64,000 nt of DNA from JAAEPI01 sp964352625. GTDB taxonomy: Bacteria; Bacteroidota; Bacteroidia; Cytophagales; Cyclobacteriaceae. Numbering within the stretch: position 1 is the first letter of the stretch; every line of letters starts with the position of its first letter. Of this stretch, positions 25,938 through 36,300 are shown in pieces. A model generated the notes under the pieces. That model was not told the origin of the DNA. It ran no database searches and saw nothing but the letters and a program-made list of their open reading frames with translations. The position numbers were made by a program, and so were the translations under genes. Location of the stretch: the NCBI GenBank assembly GCA_964352625.1, contig CAYGSD010000001.1:1-64000 (forward strand), in the 5' to 3' direction.

Positions 25938-27215
25938 ATGACATTCGACGATTTAAAGCTGATCCATCCCATCCTTTCTGCACTGAAGTCTGAAGGATAC
26001 ACCACCCCTACTCCCATTCAAGAAAAAGCCATCCCTCTGGTACTGGAGGGTAGAGACTTGCTCGGATGTGCCCAAACAGGCACAGGCAAAACGGCTGCAT
26101 TCGCCATTCCCATTATTCAACTGCTTGATGGAAGAAAACCAACCAGCGGTCGCCGATCCATTCGCAGTTTGATCTTGACACCAACTCGCGAGTTGGCCAT
26201 TCAGATTGGTGAGAGTTTTGAAAATTATGGAAAGAACACCCCGCTCACCTATCATGTGATCTTCGGCGGAGTAAATCAGCACAGCCAGGTGCAAGCATTA
26301 AAAAGAGGTTTGGATGTGCTTATTGCCACTCCTGGCCGTCTGCTCGATTTGATGGGTCAAGGTTTCATCAGCCTGAAAGACATTGAGTTCTTCGTGCTAG
26401 ATGAAGCCGACCGAATGCTAGACATGGGGTTCGTACATGATGTGAAGAGAGTGATCAAAGAATTGCCGCATAAAAGGCAGTCGTTGTTTTTCTCTGCGAC
26501 CATGCCTCCTGTGATCGTAGAGCTTGCAAATACGATCCTTACAAATCCTGTGAAGGTGGAAGTTACTCCTGCGTCAAGTACCGTTGACAAGATCAATCAG
26601 GCGATCTACTTTGTGGACAAAGGCAACAAGACCAGGCTACTCATTGACGTGATTAAGGAAAATGAGATGGATCGGGTGCTCGTCTTCACCCGCACCAAAC
26701 ATGGGGCAGACAAAGTGGTCAAACTTCTAAACAAATCTGACATTCATTCTCAGGCCATTCATGGCAATAAATCGCAGAATGCAAGGCAGGGCGCACTTAA
26801 AAATTTCAAAGAAGGAACGACCAGGGCATTGGTAGCGACGGACATTGCCGCCCGTGGAATTGATATCGATGACCTGGCTTTCGTGATAAACTATGAGTTG
26901 CCAAACATTCCAGAGTCATACGTGCACCGAATAGGACGAACCGGACGAGCAGGAGCAGATGGAATCGCTATTTCATTCTGTGATGCGATCGAGAAAGAAT
27001 ACCTCAGAGACATTGAAAAACTGATTGGGAAGAAAATCAGGGTAGCGGAAAATGTCCTTTATCCGCTGGTGGAACACAATCCAGAAAAACCAAAACAACA
27101 ACAAAGACCACCTCGGAAGACTCGATCATTTGATGGTAAAGCCGCTAAGCCTTCAGGTTCTGGCAATGCCAATAAGAAAAACTGGAGAGGACGAAGACCG
27201 CCGAAGCGGGATTAG
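25938..27215 (+). CDS. DEAD-box RNA helicase, RhlE-like
   Basis: This 425-residue protein has all DEAD-box motifs in order: Q motif T-P-T-P-I-Q, motif I A-Q-T-G-T-G-K-T, Ia P-T-R-E-L-A, Ib T-P-G-R, II D-E-A-D, III S-A-T, IV region V-F-T-R-T, V A-T-D-I-A-A-R-G-I-D and VI H-R-I-G-R-T-G-R. The last 60 residues are basic and Lys/Arg/Gln/Pro rich, an RNA-binding tail typical of RhlE/CsdA-like helicases. It unwinds structured RNA in ribosome assembly or decay. The end overlaps the convergent acyltransferase gene by four bases. Confidence 0.94.
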   Translation: MTFDDLKLIHPILSALKSEGYTTPTPIQEKAIPLVLEGRDLLGCAQTGTGKTAAFAIPIIQLLDGRKPTSGRRSIRSLILTPTRELAIQIGESFENYGKNTPLTYHVIFGGVNQHSQVQALKRGLDVLIATPGRLLDLMGQGFISLKDIEFFVLDEADRMLDMGFVHDVKRVIKELPHKRQSLFFSATMPPVIVELANTILTNPVKVEVTPASSTVDKINQAIYFVDKGNKTRLLIDVIKENEMDRVLVFTRTKHGADKVVKLLNKSDIHSQAIHGNKSQNARQGALKNFKEGTTRALVATDIAARGIDIDDLAFVINYELPNIPESYVHRIGRTGRAGADGIAISFCDAIEKEYLRDIEKLIGKKIRVAENVLYPLVEHNPEKPKQQQRPPRKTRSFDGKAAKPSGSGNANKKNWRGRRPPKRD

Positions 27216-28345
27216 CTCTTACCTTTTTTCAGCCCAAAGAATGGATGCAAGAATGGAATTCTACGAATGAGAAATTCGTAAACCAGCCAACTCACGCCGA
27301 AAGTTCCGATTATCATTACAAGCATTTTGATACTGTAGTGAATCTCAACGTTCATTACGTAAAAACCAATGGCGACTGTGATGGTCTGATGTAAAATGTA
27401 AAAAGGGTAAACAGACTGATTACAATACCCTAAAATCCTGCTTGGTTTGTTAAGATGTACCGCTGCATATCCGAAGATCACCAGAATCCAAGACCATAAA
27501 TTGGTCACCTTTAAAAAAGCCTCTGTAAAGTGAATCAGGATCGAATCTTCAAAAATCAACCAAATAACCATCAACCCTGAAAAAGAAATCACACCAATTA
27601 TAAGTGCATACTTCTTAATTCTATCAACAGCCTGCCAAAAAGCATCTTTCAACGAAATCAAAAAGAACCCAAATAGAAAAAGTGATAAGCTGTTGGTAAA
27701 ATTAAACCAGTCGGCTATAAGGTTTTGCTGGATTGGAAACAGTGGCTCCATCAACGATTCACACAGATAAAGAGGCAAAATAAAGATGTACAAGTAGAAA
27801 GAATTCTTTGCCAGATTACGCCTCCACCATTGAAGATTTGAATGATCAGGATGCCTTCTCAAATACAAAAAAACGGGAATGAGAATAATTGAAAAAACCA
27901 ACAGATAAGGCAAAAACCAAAGGTGATGCCAACTGATATTTCCTATCGGATACACTCCAGTTGTGAAAGCTGGGCCAACTAAAAACTCGAGGTAAGAACC
28001 ATTGAAATCTCCCGTACTCAATCGTTCAAAATAAACCTGTGGTGGCACAATGAATAACATGCCAAAAACCAAAGGAATCCCCAATCGCTTTGCTCTCTCA
28101 CTCGCGAACTGGCCACCAGACCTAAATGACAAGGCATATGCCGTTCCCATTCCGGAAATCACAAATAGGATAGGTAATCTCCATTGATTAAGAAAAAGCA
28201 TGGGATACCTTATCCACCCAATGATCTCGTTATTCTTCACGTGCCAACCCCAAGGCACAAAGAACATTCCCACGTGATAGAATATAAGCAGGCCGAATAC
28301 TATTACTCTGAGCCAATCAATGTCATGTCTTCTTATTTTATCCAT
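27212..28345 (-). CDS. Acyltransferase-3 family membrane protein
   Basis: The protein has 377 residues from the ATG at 28345, with about ten membrane segments. It begins with the acyltransferase-3 signature region: R-R-H-D-I-D-W-L-R-V, then F-Y-H-V-G-M-F-F containing the essential His. Family members add acyl groups to sugars, glucans or antibiotics at the membrane (MdoC/OpgC-like proteins have the same start). The acceptor is unknown. The gene lies downstream of a membrane LytTR regulator on the same strand with a roughly 95-base gap, so it might be its target or partner. Confidence 0.88.
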   Translation of the reverse strand: MDKIRRHDIDWLRVIVFGLLIFYHVGMFFVPWGWHVKNNEIIGWIRYPMLFLNQWRLPILFVISGMGTAYALSFRSGGQFASERAKRLGIPLVFGMLFIVPPQVYFERLSTGDFNGSYLEFLVGPAFTTGVYPIGNISWHHLWFLPYLLVFSIILIPVFLYLRRHPDHSNLQWWRRNLAKNSFYLYIFILPLYLCESLMEPLFPIQQNLIADWFNFTNSLSLFLFGFFLISLKDAFWQAVDRIKKYALIIGVISFSGLMVIWLIFEDSILIHFTEAFLKVTNLWSWILVIFGYAAVHLNKPSRILGYCNQSVYPFYILHQTITVAIGFYVMNVEIHYSIKMLVMIIGTFGVSWLVYEFLIRRIPFLHPFFGLKKGKS

Positions 28346-28441
28346 GGCCTCCAAATTTTGAGTTGTCCAAACATACGAGTAAGAATACACTACAATCAAT
28401 CAGATGTGTTGAATGACAAGGTATTGTTACGAATGACAAAC

Positions 28442-29287
28442 TCAGCGCATCAATTCATCAAAAGAAGGAATATGGGCTCTTGAAACAGGAACTTTAAAAT
28501 CAAGTTGGCTTACGCTTAATTGGTATCCAGCAGCATTACCTCCAACCTTAAGAAGGTGATGAATATTGACCAAATACGCGCGATGAGTCTTCACAATAAA
28601 GTCAAATTCGCTGAGCTGTTCCAAGGTGCTTTGAAGAGATATTCGCTTAATTAGTTTCTCAATTCTACGCTCGTTGATAAGGTAGAATTCACAATAATTA
28701 CCGTCCGACTTCACGCACAAAATATCTTCTGGATTCACCTGAAAATGATCGGCATGTATGGCCGCTTTTAATTCTAACGTTTCTCGATTCTTTGTAACAA
28801 CACCCTTCTCGATCAAATCAATTTTTTGAGCGCTCTCCAGAATTTTGCGAGTTTGAAGGTTGAAATTGAAGGTGATTACCAAAAACAAAATCACTGAACC
28901 CGACAGATACGCATGCCAAACCTCCTCAATAAGTATTTTCATTTGCCAATTATTTGGATGATCGTAAATCAAGTCGCGAATGATCCATTCGAACAAACCA
29001 ATGAAGAACAGGAGGAAGAACATTGATATTACTTCTTTATAAACTTTCCAGTCGTCTTGACTAACAAACCAGCTAAGAATCAGAAAGAAAGAGAAGTAGA
29101 CCAATGCGGCAGTACCCACATGAAAACAACTAATTATCCAATAGGAATAAAGATGCTCTGAAGGATTTCTCTGGAAAGGAATAATGAGATATTCGAATAA
29201 GAACCCAATGATCAAAATGAGAATGGTGATTCTGATTAATTGTTTTCCACTGTGCAGAAAAGGATATGGTTCTTTCAGAGCAAACAT
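28442..29287 (-). CDS. Membrane-anchored LytTR-domain transcription regulator
   Basis: The protein has 281 residues from the ATG at 29287 (M-F-A-L-K-E-P); an upstream ATG at 29335 is also in frame but nearly reaches the divergent gene. Four hydrophobic segments (about 18-40, 48-78, 88-112, 120-140) are followed by a short linker and a C-terminal LytTR DNA-binding domain (about 185-281), with I-L-C-V-K-S-D-G-N-Y and F-I-V-K-T-H-R-A-Y-L-V-N. There is no receiver domain, so this is a one-component regulator that may sense a membrane or outside signal directly. Targets are probably local: the acyltransferase downstream or the divergent FG-GAP gene. Confidence 0.87.
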   Translation of the reverse strand: MFALKEPYPFLHSGKQLIRITILILIIGFLFEYLIIPFQRNPSEHLYSYWIISCFHVGTAALVYFSFFLILSWFVSQDDWKVYKEVISMFFLLFFIGLFEWIIRDLIYDHPNNWQMKILIEEVWHAYLSGSVILFLVITFNFNLQTRKILESAQKIDLIEKGVVTKNRETLELKAAIHADHFQVNPEDILCVKSDGNYCEFYLINERRIEKLIKRISLQSTLEQLSEFDFIVKTHRAYLVNIHHLLKVGGNAAGYQLSVSQLDFKVPVSRAHIPSFDELMR

Positions 29288-29352
29288 TCTTTCACGGGAT
29301 ACTATTGCGGCAAAATAATTGCTATAAATTGGCATTTACCTATCAATCAGCA

Positions 29353-30459
29353 ATGAAATTTACACTGCAACTCAGCTTACTCTTGGCAAGTCTTGCCTTA
29401 TCCTCCCAAACCAATTTTAAATCCAATGTCCGAACCGTTCTAGGACTCGAAAAAAACCTGACTGCTTCGGTATCGGCAGGTGACATTGACGATGATGGAG
29501 ATGTAGACGTAATAGTGGCGAATGGCCGACACTGGCCGGAGCAAAACCGAGTTTATTTCAACAATGGAAAAGGCGGCTTCACCGTATCCGTAGCACTCAG
29601 CTCCTGGGCAGAAACTACCTACGCTGCAGAGCTAGCAGACTTTGATGGAGATGGCTACCTTGACTTGGCTGTGGGCAATGACATGGCCCCAAATTACATT
29701 TATCTAAATGACGGCTATGGGAATTTCATCATGGATGGGACCTTCGGGATGGAGTATTCGCCGACTCGAAACATCACCATTGCCGACATTGATCTGGATG
29801 GAGACAAGGATATTTTGGTCACAAACAGAGGTACAGAAAATGAAATTTGCATAAACAACGGCAAAGGTAAATTTGACAGTGTGCTGGGATTTGGAGGAAA
29901 GGACGACTCCACAATAGATGTGGAAGTGGCGGACATGAATGGGGACGGAAATCTTGACCTCATTCTTGCCAACAGAGATGGCCAGGCCAATCAGGTTTAC
30001 TTAAATGACGGCAGACAAAATTTTACTAAGAGCGTGAAGTTCGGGACTGGACGAGATGAAACCCGATCAGTGGCTGTTGCAGATTTCAATGAAGATGGCA
30101 TCAAGGACATTGCGGTCGGTAATATTGGCCAACCAAACATTATTTACTTCGGTGATGAAAACATGACTTTCAGTAAGTCAGTGGTTTTTGATCTGGATAA
30201 GTCCAACACGTTTTCAGTTGCGGCCAGTGACTTGGATTTGGACGGGGACATAGACCTAGTCGTGGGGAATTCTGGACAGAGAAATGTAGTTTTCTTCAAT
30301 GACCGAAGTGGGAGTAAATGGATAAAACAAGAATTGTCCGAGATGGCTTTCGACACCTACGACATTATCACAGTGGACTTGAATGATGACGGAAGACCAG
30401 ACATTATTGAAGCAAATTCAGGGGAAGTGAATTTGTTTTATTTGAATAGTCAGAATTAA
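29353..30459 (+). CDS. Secreted seven-repeat FG-GAP/VCBS beta-propeller protein
   Basis: The protein has 368 residues from the ATG at 29353. The signal peptide is L-Q-L-S-L-L-L-A-S-L-A-L-S-S-Q. Seven calcium-loop repeats follow at a spacing of about 45-50 residues: D-I-D-D-D-G-D-V-D, D-F-D-G-D-G-Y-L-D, D-I-D-L-D-G-D-K-D, D-M-N-G-D-G-N-L-D, D-F-N-E-D-G-I-K-D, D-L-D-L-D-G-D-I-D and D-L-N-D-D-G-R-P-D. Seven units make one closed integrin-alpha-like propeller filling the whole mature protein. It probably binds a ligand at the cell surface in a calcium-dependent way. It lacks a T9SS tail and a catalytic domain. Confidence 0.9.
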   Translation: MKFTLQLSLLLASLALSSQTNFKSNVRTVLGLEKNLTASVSAGDIDDDGDVDVIVANGRHWPEQNRVYFNNGKGGFTVSVALSSWAETTYAAELADFDGDGYLDLAVGNDMAPNYIYLNDGYGNFIMDGTFGMEYSPTRNITIADIDLDGDKDILVTNRGTENEICINNGKGKFDSVLGFGGKDDSTIDVEVADMNGDGNLDLILANRDGQANQVYLNDGRQNFTKSVKFGTGRDETRSVAVADFNEDGIKDIAVGNIGQPNIIYFGDENMTFSKSVVFDLDKSNTFSVAASDLDLDGDIDLVVGNSGQRNVVFFNDRSGSKWIKQELSEMAFDTYDIITVDLNDDGRPDIIEANSGEVNLFYLNSQN

Positions 30460-33357
30460 TCACCTCCGACAAATACCATTGAAATCGCAGTATTCACATG
30501 TCTTGTTATCTTCGGTCTGATCGAAAGGTTGATCCATGCTGAAGACCTCATCGATAAGCGCCTGAAACCTTTCCTCAAAATCGGGCAGGTAGATTCTGGC
30601 ATCCTCCATTGGTCGTTCATTTAGCGTGAGCCTAAAGTCAAAGTTCTCTTGGAAAAGCTCTCTGATGCCAATTAGTCCCGGAAGGATGACATCTTCCTCC
30701 CCATATTTTGTTGCATAGAGCCAAGCGTAAAACATCGTTTGGAAACCTGCCTTGTTTCTACCTTTTTTATAGGTGCTTCCAGGAGCTCGGTCAAAGAGCT
30801 TTGGTATAGATTCTATCTCACGCGTATCTCGTCCACTTTTGTAGTCAATGACTCTGACCTTTCCATCCTTTCTGTCCACCCTGTCGATATCTGCACCGAA
30901 TCGAATTTCCTCCTGCTTTCCGTTTGCGTTGACCGGTAAGGTACGCATGTAATTATCATCCTTCTCCATGCCCACAATATTGAATGGGGCGTATTCTTTG
31001 TCATGCTTTAGAATTTCCATGACGTATTTTTTGATGACCTCAGCGATCATCACATTCCGTCCTTTTAGCTCAAACCTCCGTTTGTCTTTGATATTGAAGT
31101 GCTGCTTAAAAGCCTTCTCTATCGCCCCATCAACCGAATTCTCTAATTTGAAAAAATCAGATTCCTGAACCAGCTTATCGGGTCTGTCTGCAATCACATC
31201 ACGGTAAAGTATTTCCATAGTGTTGTGCAGTACATTTCCAAACTCACGCGCATCCAATTCATCATTCAATTGATTCTCAGAAAAACGCTGCAGGACATAC
31301 TTGAAGTAAAACTGAAGTCTGCACCGGAAGTAAACATCCAACGCGGAAGCCGACAGCTTCGATTTGCCTTCACCCTCATACTCCCGACCATAGCGAGCAA
31401 CCAGTTTTTCAATGATGTCGGGCGTCTTCTGTACCTCGATGGTCTGGCTTTCTCTCACACCGATCGTGTTGCTCAATTTTTGGTGGTTAATTGCTATCCC
31501 ACTCTCCTGCTCCACTTGCTGAATGAATCGGCTAATTTCCCCGCTCATTCCAAAATCCGCGTACATGTTGTAGTAGAAATCCAAACGATCCGCATGGTGA
31601 AAAAGCCTGTAAAATAAGTACGCATAAATGGCGTCTTGCACCTCGAAGGTCGGCAAGTCAAATGCCTTGCGAATACGGTAGGGAATGAACGATCCATTTC
31701 GTTGGGAGGCGGGAAATATGTCTTCGTTGGTGTTCAGCATGAAGACGTGCTTGAAATCCAAATTTCGAGTTTCCAAAACACCCATGATTTGCAGCCCTTC
31801 TACCGGCTCTCCACTGAATGGAATCTTGACTGATCTGGTTGCTTTTCGGAAAAGACTCTTGAAGGTTTTTAAATCAACTTCTACAGTCTGCTGCTCCAAT
31901 ATTTCGCTGAGCCGACTGAGCATTTTCTGAAAATGAAAAAGGTATTCTCGCTCAAGACCAAATCGCTCCAGTACCACTTCACCAAGTACCTCGGTGATTC
32001 GCTTTAAATACTGCGCCAGATTCTCACCCTTATCAAGTGGACGGAAGATGATATTAAGTGCCGTAGAGTTCACTTCCAAAATGGCAGACTGCAAAACCCT
32101 GATCTGATTCTTGGTCTTGATCTGAGTGATGAGCTTGTCCAAAACTTCTCGTTCCTTTTGGTACAAGTATGGGTGACTTAGGACGTCAAGGGTTGGCTTG
32201 TGGTAAAAAGTCAGCTCCCGCTCTGAGGTAGTTTGCGCATGCTCCTGCACCTCAATAGCCGCTTCAAGAAGTCCGAACAAAGGCGTTTCCTTCAGGGGAT
32301 ACCCCATGGTCACATTCAGCTTTTCGAGTTTTTCAGGAAGGGCATTCAAGACTGGAAACAACATGTAATCCTGCGGCAGGACGATCACAATCTCCTCCGG
32401 TTTTGTACCAATATCCAGTAGCTCTTCCACCCGCTCGCCTATCAACTTGGCCTGTCCAACCTCCAGTGCTACACCAATAGCGGATATATTTTTGTCCGTA
32501 GTTAACCGACTCGGAACCTCCATAGGAAACGTATTTCCGAAAACTGAGTCCTTCTGATATTTCCGCAAAAAACCTCCTGCTTCCTGATTGGTATCGTCGA
32601 GATAATAAGCATCCACATCCCAGATCATCTCAGCATCATGCTCCGAGACGAAATATTTGATAAGCTGTTCTTCGGCAGGCGTTAGCGCATTGAATCCGGC
32701 AAAGATGAGCGGGTTAGTTCCCGGCTTTATGCCGGGACCTCCATCCCCAATTTTCAATGCATCAATATTCTCCACCAATTCACGATAAATAGAAGATGTG
32801 TATCCAACCTGTTCCGTTTTAAGCTGCTCTTTAAACGACTTATAAACGGGAGCAAGAATTTTCCACGTATCCACAAACTGGTCTTGCGACTTGGTACTCG
32901 TCGGAAAAAACTCCTGCCAGAATCGCTGAATGATTCGCTCTTGCTCTTCGTCTAAAAAATAGAAATCCTCAGCAATCTGTTTGTCACTTTTGATGTGATG
33001 GAAAAGCTGATCTGGGTTGACGAGGTAGTGATCTACCTCCTCAAAATCTCTAAGCAGCATCTCACCCCAGAAATAAAAAGCTTCGAAACCTTCGTCGGAC
33101 TGCTGATGTGTTTTGTATGCCTCAAAGAGCTTGAAAATAAGCGAAAGTTGATCCAGCTTCTTGGTGCCAGAAAAGCGAAAAAGAAAATCCTCCAAGCTGA
33201 CCACTTCTGGCGACCAGACGGGCTTATCGATTTTCTGAGACAGGTGTTTCTTCAGAAAGAGTCCGGCTCGTCGGTTAGGAAATACGACGGTGCACTCACC
33301 CAGTTTATCTGCGTGCTTGGCAAGGAGATGATCAGCGACTTGTGAGAGGAATGTCAT
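30460..33357 (-). CDS. addB: AddB-like PD-(D/E)XK nuclease of a helicase-nuclease complex
   Basis: The 965-residue protein starts with a degenerate helicase-like part (V-V-F-P-N-R-R-A-G-L-F-L) and ends with a RecB-type nuclease domain: G-A-D-I-D-R-V-D, then V-R-V-I-D-Y-K-S-G with the catalytic Asp and Lys. One Cys near Y-F-R-C-R-L-Q-F-Y-F and three in C-E-Y-C-D-F-N-G-I-C near the C-terminus match the iron-sulfur staple known from AddB. With the AddA-like partner, whose gene overlaps by four bases just upstream, it would resect double-strand breaks for recombination. The symbol is by analogy; Bacteroidota members are divergent. Confidence 0.87.
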   Translation of the reverse strand: MTFLSQVADHLLAKHADKLGECTVVFPNRRAGLFLKKHLSQKIDKPVWSPEVVSLEDFLFRFSGTKKLDQLSLIFKLFEAYKTHQQSDEGFEAFYFWGEMLLRDFEEVDHYLVNPDQLFHHIKSDKQIAEDFYFLDEEQERIIQRFWQEFFPTSTKSQDQFVDTWKILAPVYKSFKEQLKTEQVGYTSSIYRELVENIDALKIGDGGPGIKPGTNPLIFAGFNALTPAEEQLIKYFVSEHDAEMIWDVDAYYLDDTNQEAGGFLRKYQKDSVFGNTFPMEVPSRLTTDKNISAIGVALEVGQAKLIGERVEELLDIGTKPEEIVIVLPQDYMLFPVLNALPEKLEKLNVTMGYPLKETPLFGLLEAAIEVQEHAQTTSERELTFYHKPTLDVLSHPYLYQKEREVLDKLITQIKTKNQIRVLQSAILEVNSTALNIIFRPLDKGENLAQYLKRITEVLGEVVLERFGLEREYLFHFQKMLSRLSEILEQQTVEVDLKTFKSLFRKATRSVKIPFSGEPVEGLQIMGVLETRNLDFKHVFMLNTNEDIFPASQRNGSFIPYRIRKAFDLPTFEVQDAIYAYLFYRLFHHADRLDFYYNMYADFGMSGEISRFIQQVEQESGIAINHQKLSNTIGVRESQTIEVQKTPDIIEKLVARYGREYEGEGKSKLSASALDVYFRCRLQFYFKYVLQRFSENQLNDELDAREFGNVLHNTMEILYRDVIADRPDKLVQESDFFKLENSVDGAIEKAFKQHFNIKDKRRFELKGRNVMIAEVIKKYVMEILKHDKEYAPFNIVGMEKDDNYMRTLPVNANGKQEEIRFGADIDRVDRKDGKVRVIDYKSGRDTREIESIPKLFDRAPGSTYKKGRNKAGFQTMFYAWLYATKYGEEDVILPGLIGIRELFQENFDFRLTLNERPMEDARIYLPDFEERFQALIDEVFSMDQPFDQTEDNKTCEYCDFNGICRR

Positions 33358-36300
33358 AAGGCAACCACCTCCCTATCTTTCAAATACAACAAATAGCCAC
33401 TGGCCTCATACCCCATACCTTTCAATAATTCGACGTATTCCCTCACTTGTGTCTCGTCACCTTTCTTTGGTTTACCATTTTTGAAATCAATCACTTTGGC
33501 CTCTTTATCCTTAATGATTACTCGATCCATTCGCTTAGTTTCACCATCCTTTGGCAGTACCACCACCTCTGTCTTCACCTGATAATCGGAACCAAACCAC
33601 TCTTTTATCTCTGGGTTTTGCCAGAGTCCATTAATCAATTTTTCGTAGCGCACCTTATCTTCAGCAGCTATGTCATTGCGCTTTTCATAACGATCCAACA
33701 CCTCAGCAGTCATTTCCCAATGGGTGATTTCAGACAAAATTTGATGAAGCAAAATTCCCTCATTTCGCTGCTTCTCCACCTCGTCATCGTAGAACGCCTT
33801 GCCGATTTTTCGAATGGAAAGTTTGGTACTCCACTTATTTGATTGATAGCCTTTCAACTGAACCAAATCATCTGGCAAGTCTCTCGGTAGAACCTCTAAA
33901 TGTCCTTGCTTGTACACGCCTGATGCCTCATTCCAGCCATCCGGTTTTACCTCTTCCATCACTGACCAAATTAGCTTGGAAGCCGAGCTGTACATTTTAT
34001 TTTTCTCCTTCGGCGGAGCTTCGCAAAGCGCAAACAGTCCACGCTCAGCACGTGTGAACGCCACATAAAGCACATTCAAACTCTCAAGGTGCCACTTGGC
34101 TAGCTCGTCTTTGTAGGCAGAAGAGAATTCTGTTTTGTCAAGCTCCGATTTATAGTCAATGGGCAGTGTTTTGACTTCCTCAAACTGCTCCGCTTTCGGT
34201 GCATCATACCACGACGTATGCTGTCTGCTGTCCATATCAAAATTGCAAAACGGGACAATCACGATCGGATATTGCAAGCCTTTGGCCTTATGCGAAGTGA
34301 TAATCTCTACTGCTCCCAATGCTCCAGTCAACTTTACAGATCTTTTAGAACCAACTTCGTCCCACCACTCTAAGAACAATCGAACGTCTGAGCGATTGTT
34401 CTTGCTGAATTCGAGAATTGCATCCTGAAATGCCTGTAAGTAGGCAAACTCCGTCTCGATCTTCGATAAGTCAAAACTGCGGATGATAACTTCCACCATT
34501 TCGAAAATAGGAAGATGAAGAAAATGAGCTTTGAATTTCTTGAAGCCATCAGGTAAGCCCTCCTCCGTGAGCATGGAGAAATCATCGTGTGTTGTAAATG
34601 ACTTTTCACAAACGGCCTCCTGATACTTGAAAACCAGATCGCTCAATATGGTCTTGTCAGTTGGGTAAACCAAATGCTCGAAAGCTGCAATGATCAATTG
34701 AACAACTGGGGAGTTTTTGAGGAGCATTCCATCATCCGAAATCACCTCCAATTTTGTCTCGGTTTGCCGCTTATGATTCTGGACATAATCCACCAAATCA
34801 GCCGCTTCCCGATTCGTTCGAACAAGCAGAGCAATGTCATTCATATCGTGCCCATCTGCCAGCAACCCTTCGATAAGATCGACTGTGCGGTGCATGGCCG
34901 TTTCCTTCCAATTCTCACCAGATTCCTTGGGCAAAAACTCTAGCTGAACCAAGCCTTCAGTCTCTTCATTTTTTGGGGCTGCTGTTTGAGCAACTCCCTC
35001 ATACGTCTGAAGAAAATCCCTTAATCCACCCGGGTTGAGAACTTCGCTCATTTGCTCAGCTATCAACTTGGCGGCATTCTCAAACAGCAGGTTATTAAAA
35101 GCTATAACGTTCTTGGCACTTCGGTAATTGACATCTCCAGACTTCCATCCGGCGTGTGGGAAATCCTCTTGAATACCGCTCAACAACAAAGACGGATCAC
35201 CACCTCTCCAACTGTAAATGGATTGTTTTGCATCCCCCACCACAATACTCTCCTGGCCTTGGCTTAAGCTTTCCTCCAGCAGCGGTTTGAAGTTTTTCCA
35301 TTGGAGCTTAGATGTGTCTTGGAATTCATCCAAAAGAAAATGCTTGTACCTGCTACCTACTTTTTCATAAATAAATGGAGAACCCGAATCGTCAATAATC
35401 TGCGAAAGAAAATCCGGTAAATCGGAGATCATAATCACCTCTTCCTCCTTCTTGTATTCTTGCAATCTCCTCGCCAAATCAGAAAGCAATCCTAGCGTAT
35501 AGAGATGCTCTATGGATGCCTTGGCAGTGAAGTATTCCGATTGATTCGATTCATAAAACTCAATTGCTCTATCAACTAGAGGAATGGCATGGTTGCTGGC
35601 GAATTGTATGACGGCATCTTTATTAGGATTGGTCTTGGTTGCCCACTTTGTGGGTTCATCCTTTGCAGCAAGTATTGTTTTATTGAATGGATCTTTTAGG
35701 TCAGCATCGATCAACCTGTTGAAGAAATTGGGAAGCGTTCGTTTTGATCCGCCCGAAAAGTCATCCAAGTCAATACCTGCCTTCTCCTGATTCGAAAAGA
35801 ATTCCCTACCAATGTTCGCCAAGCCACCTTCGAATGATCTTTTTACTTCGAGGAGATTTGCCTTCAGCGTTTTTAATTTCGCTTTCGAACTTTCATCAAA
35901 CTGCTCCTGAGCCAGGCCTTTGAACTCTTCTTGGAATAATTGCTTCGAGAGTTCCCTTATCTCTCCCCGAAATTCATACCCTTCACCCTCACCTAATTTG
36001 CTTCCGGCAAATTCGACTAGCCATTCTTTGAGCTGGGGATCTTCAATATCAGTGAAAATATCCGAGGATATAAACTCGGCGACTTTGTCCGAGTCAAGCT
36101 CAATCCCAAAGCTTCCCTGCAAGCCGATTTCTCTGGAGAATGCTCTGATTACACGATGAAAAAACGTGTCAATCGTAGAGATGCTAAAGAACCCGTAATG
36201 ATGCAACAGGTGCGTGAGTGTGTCCTTTGCTCTTTTCGAAACCTCAGCTTCCGATACCTTTAATTCCTCCGCAAACTCAGCAACCAACTCATGTTTTCCT

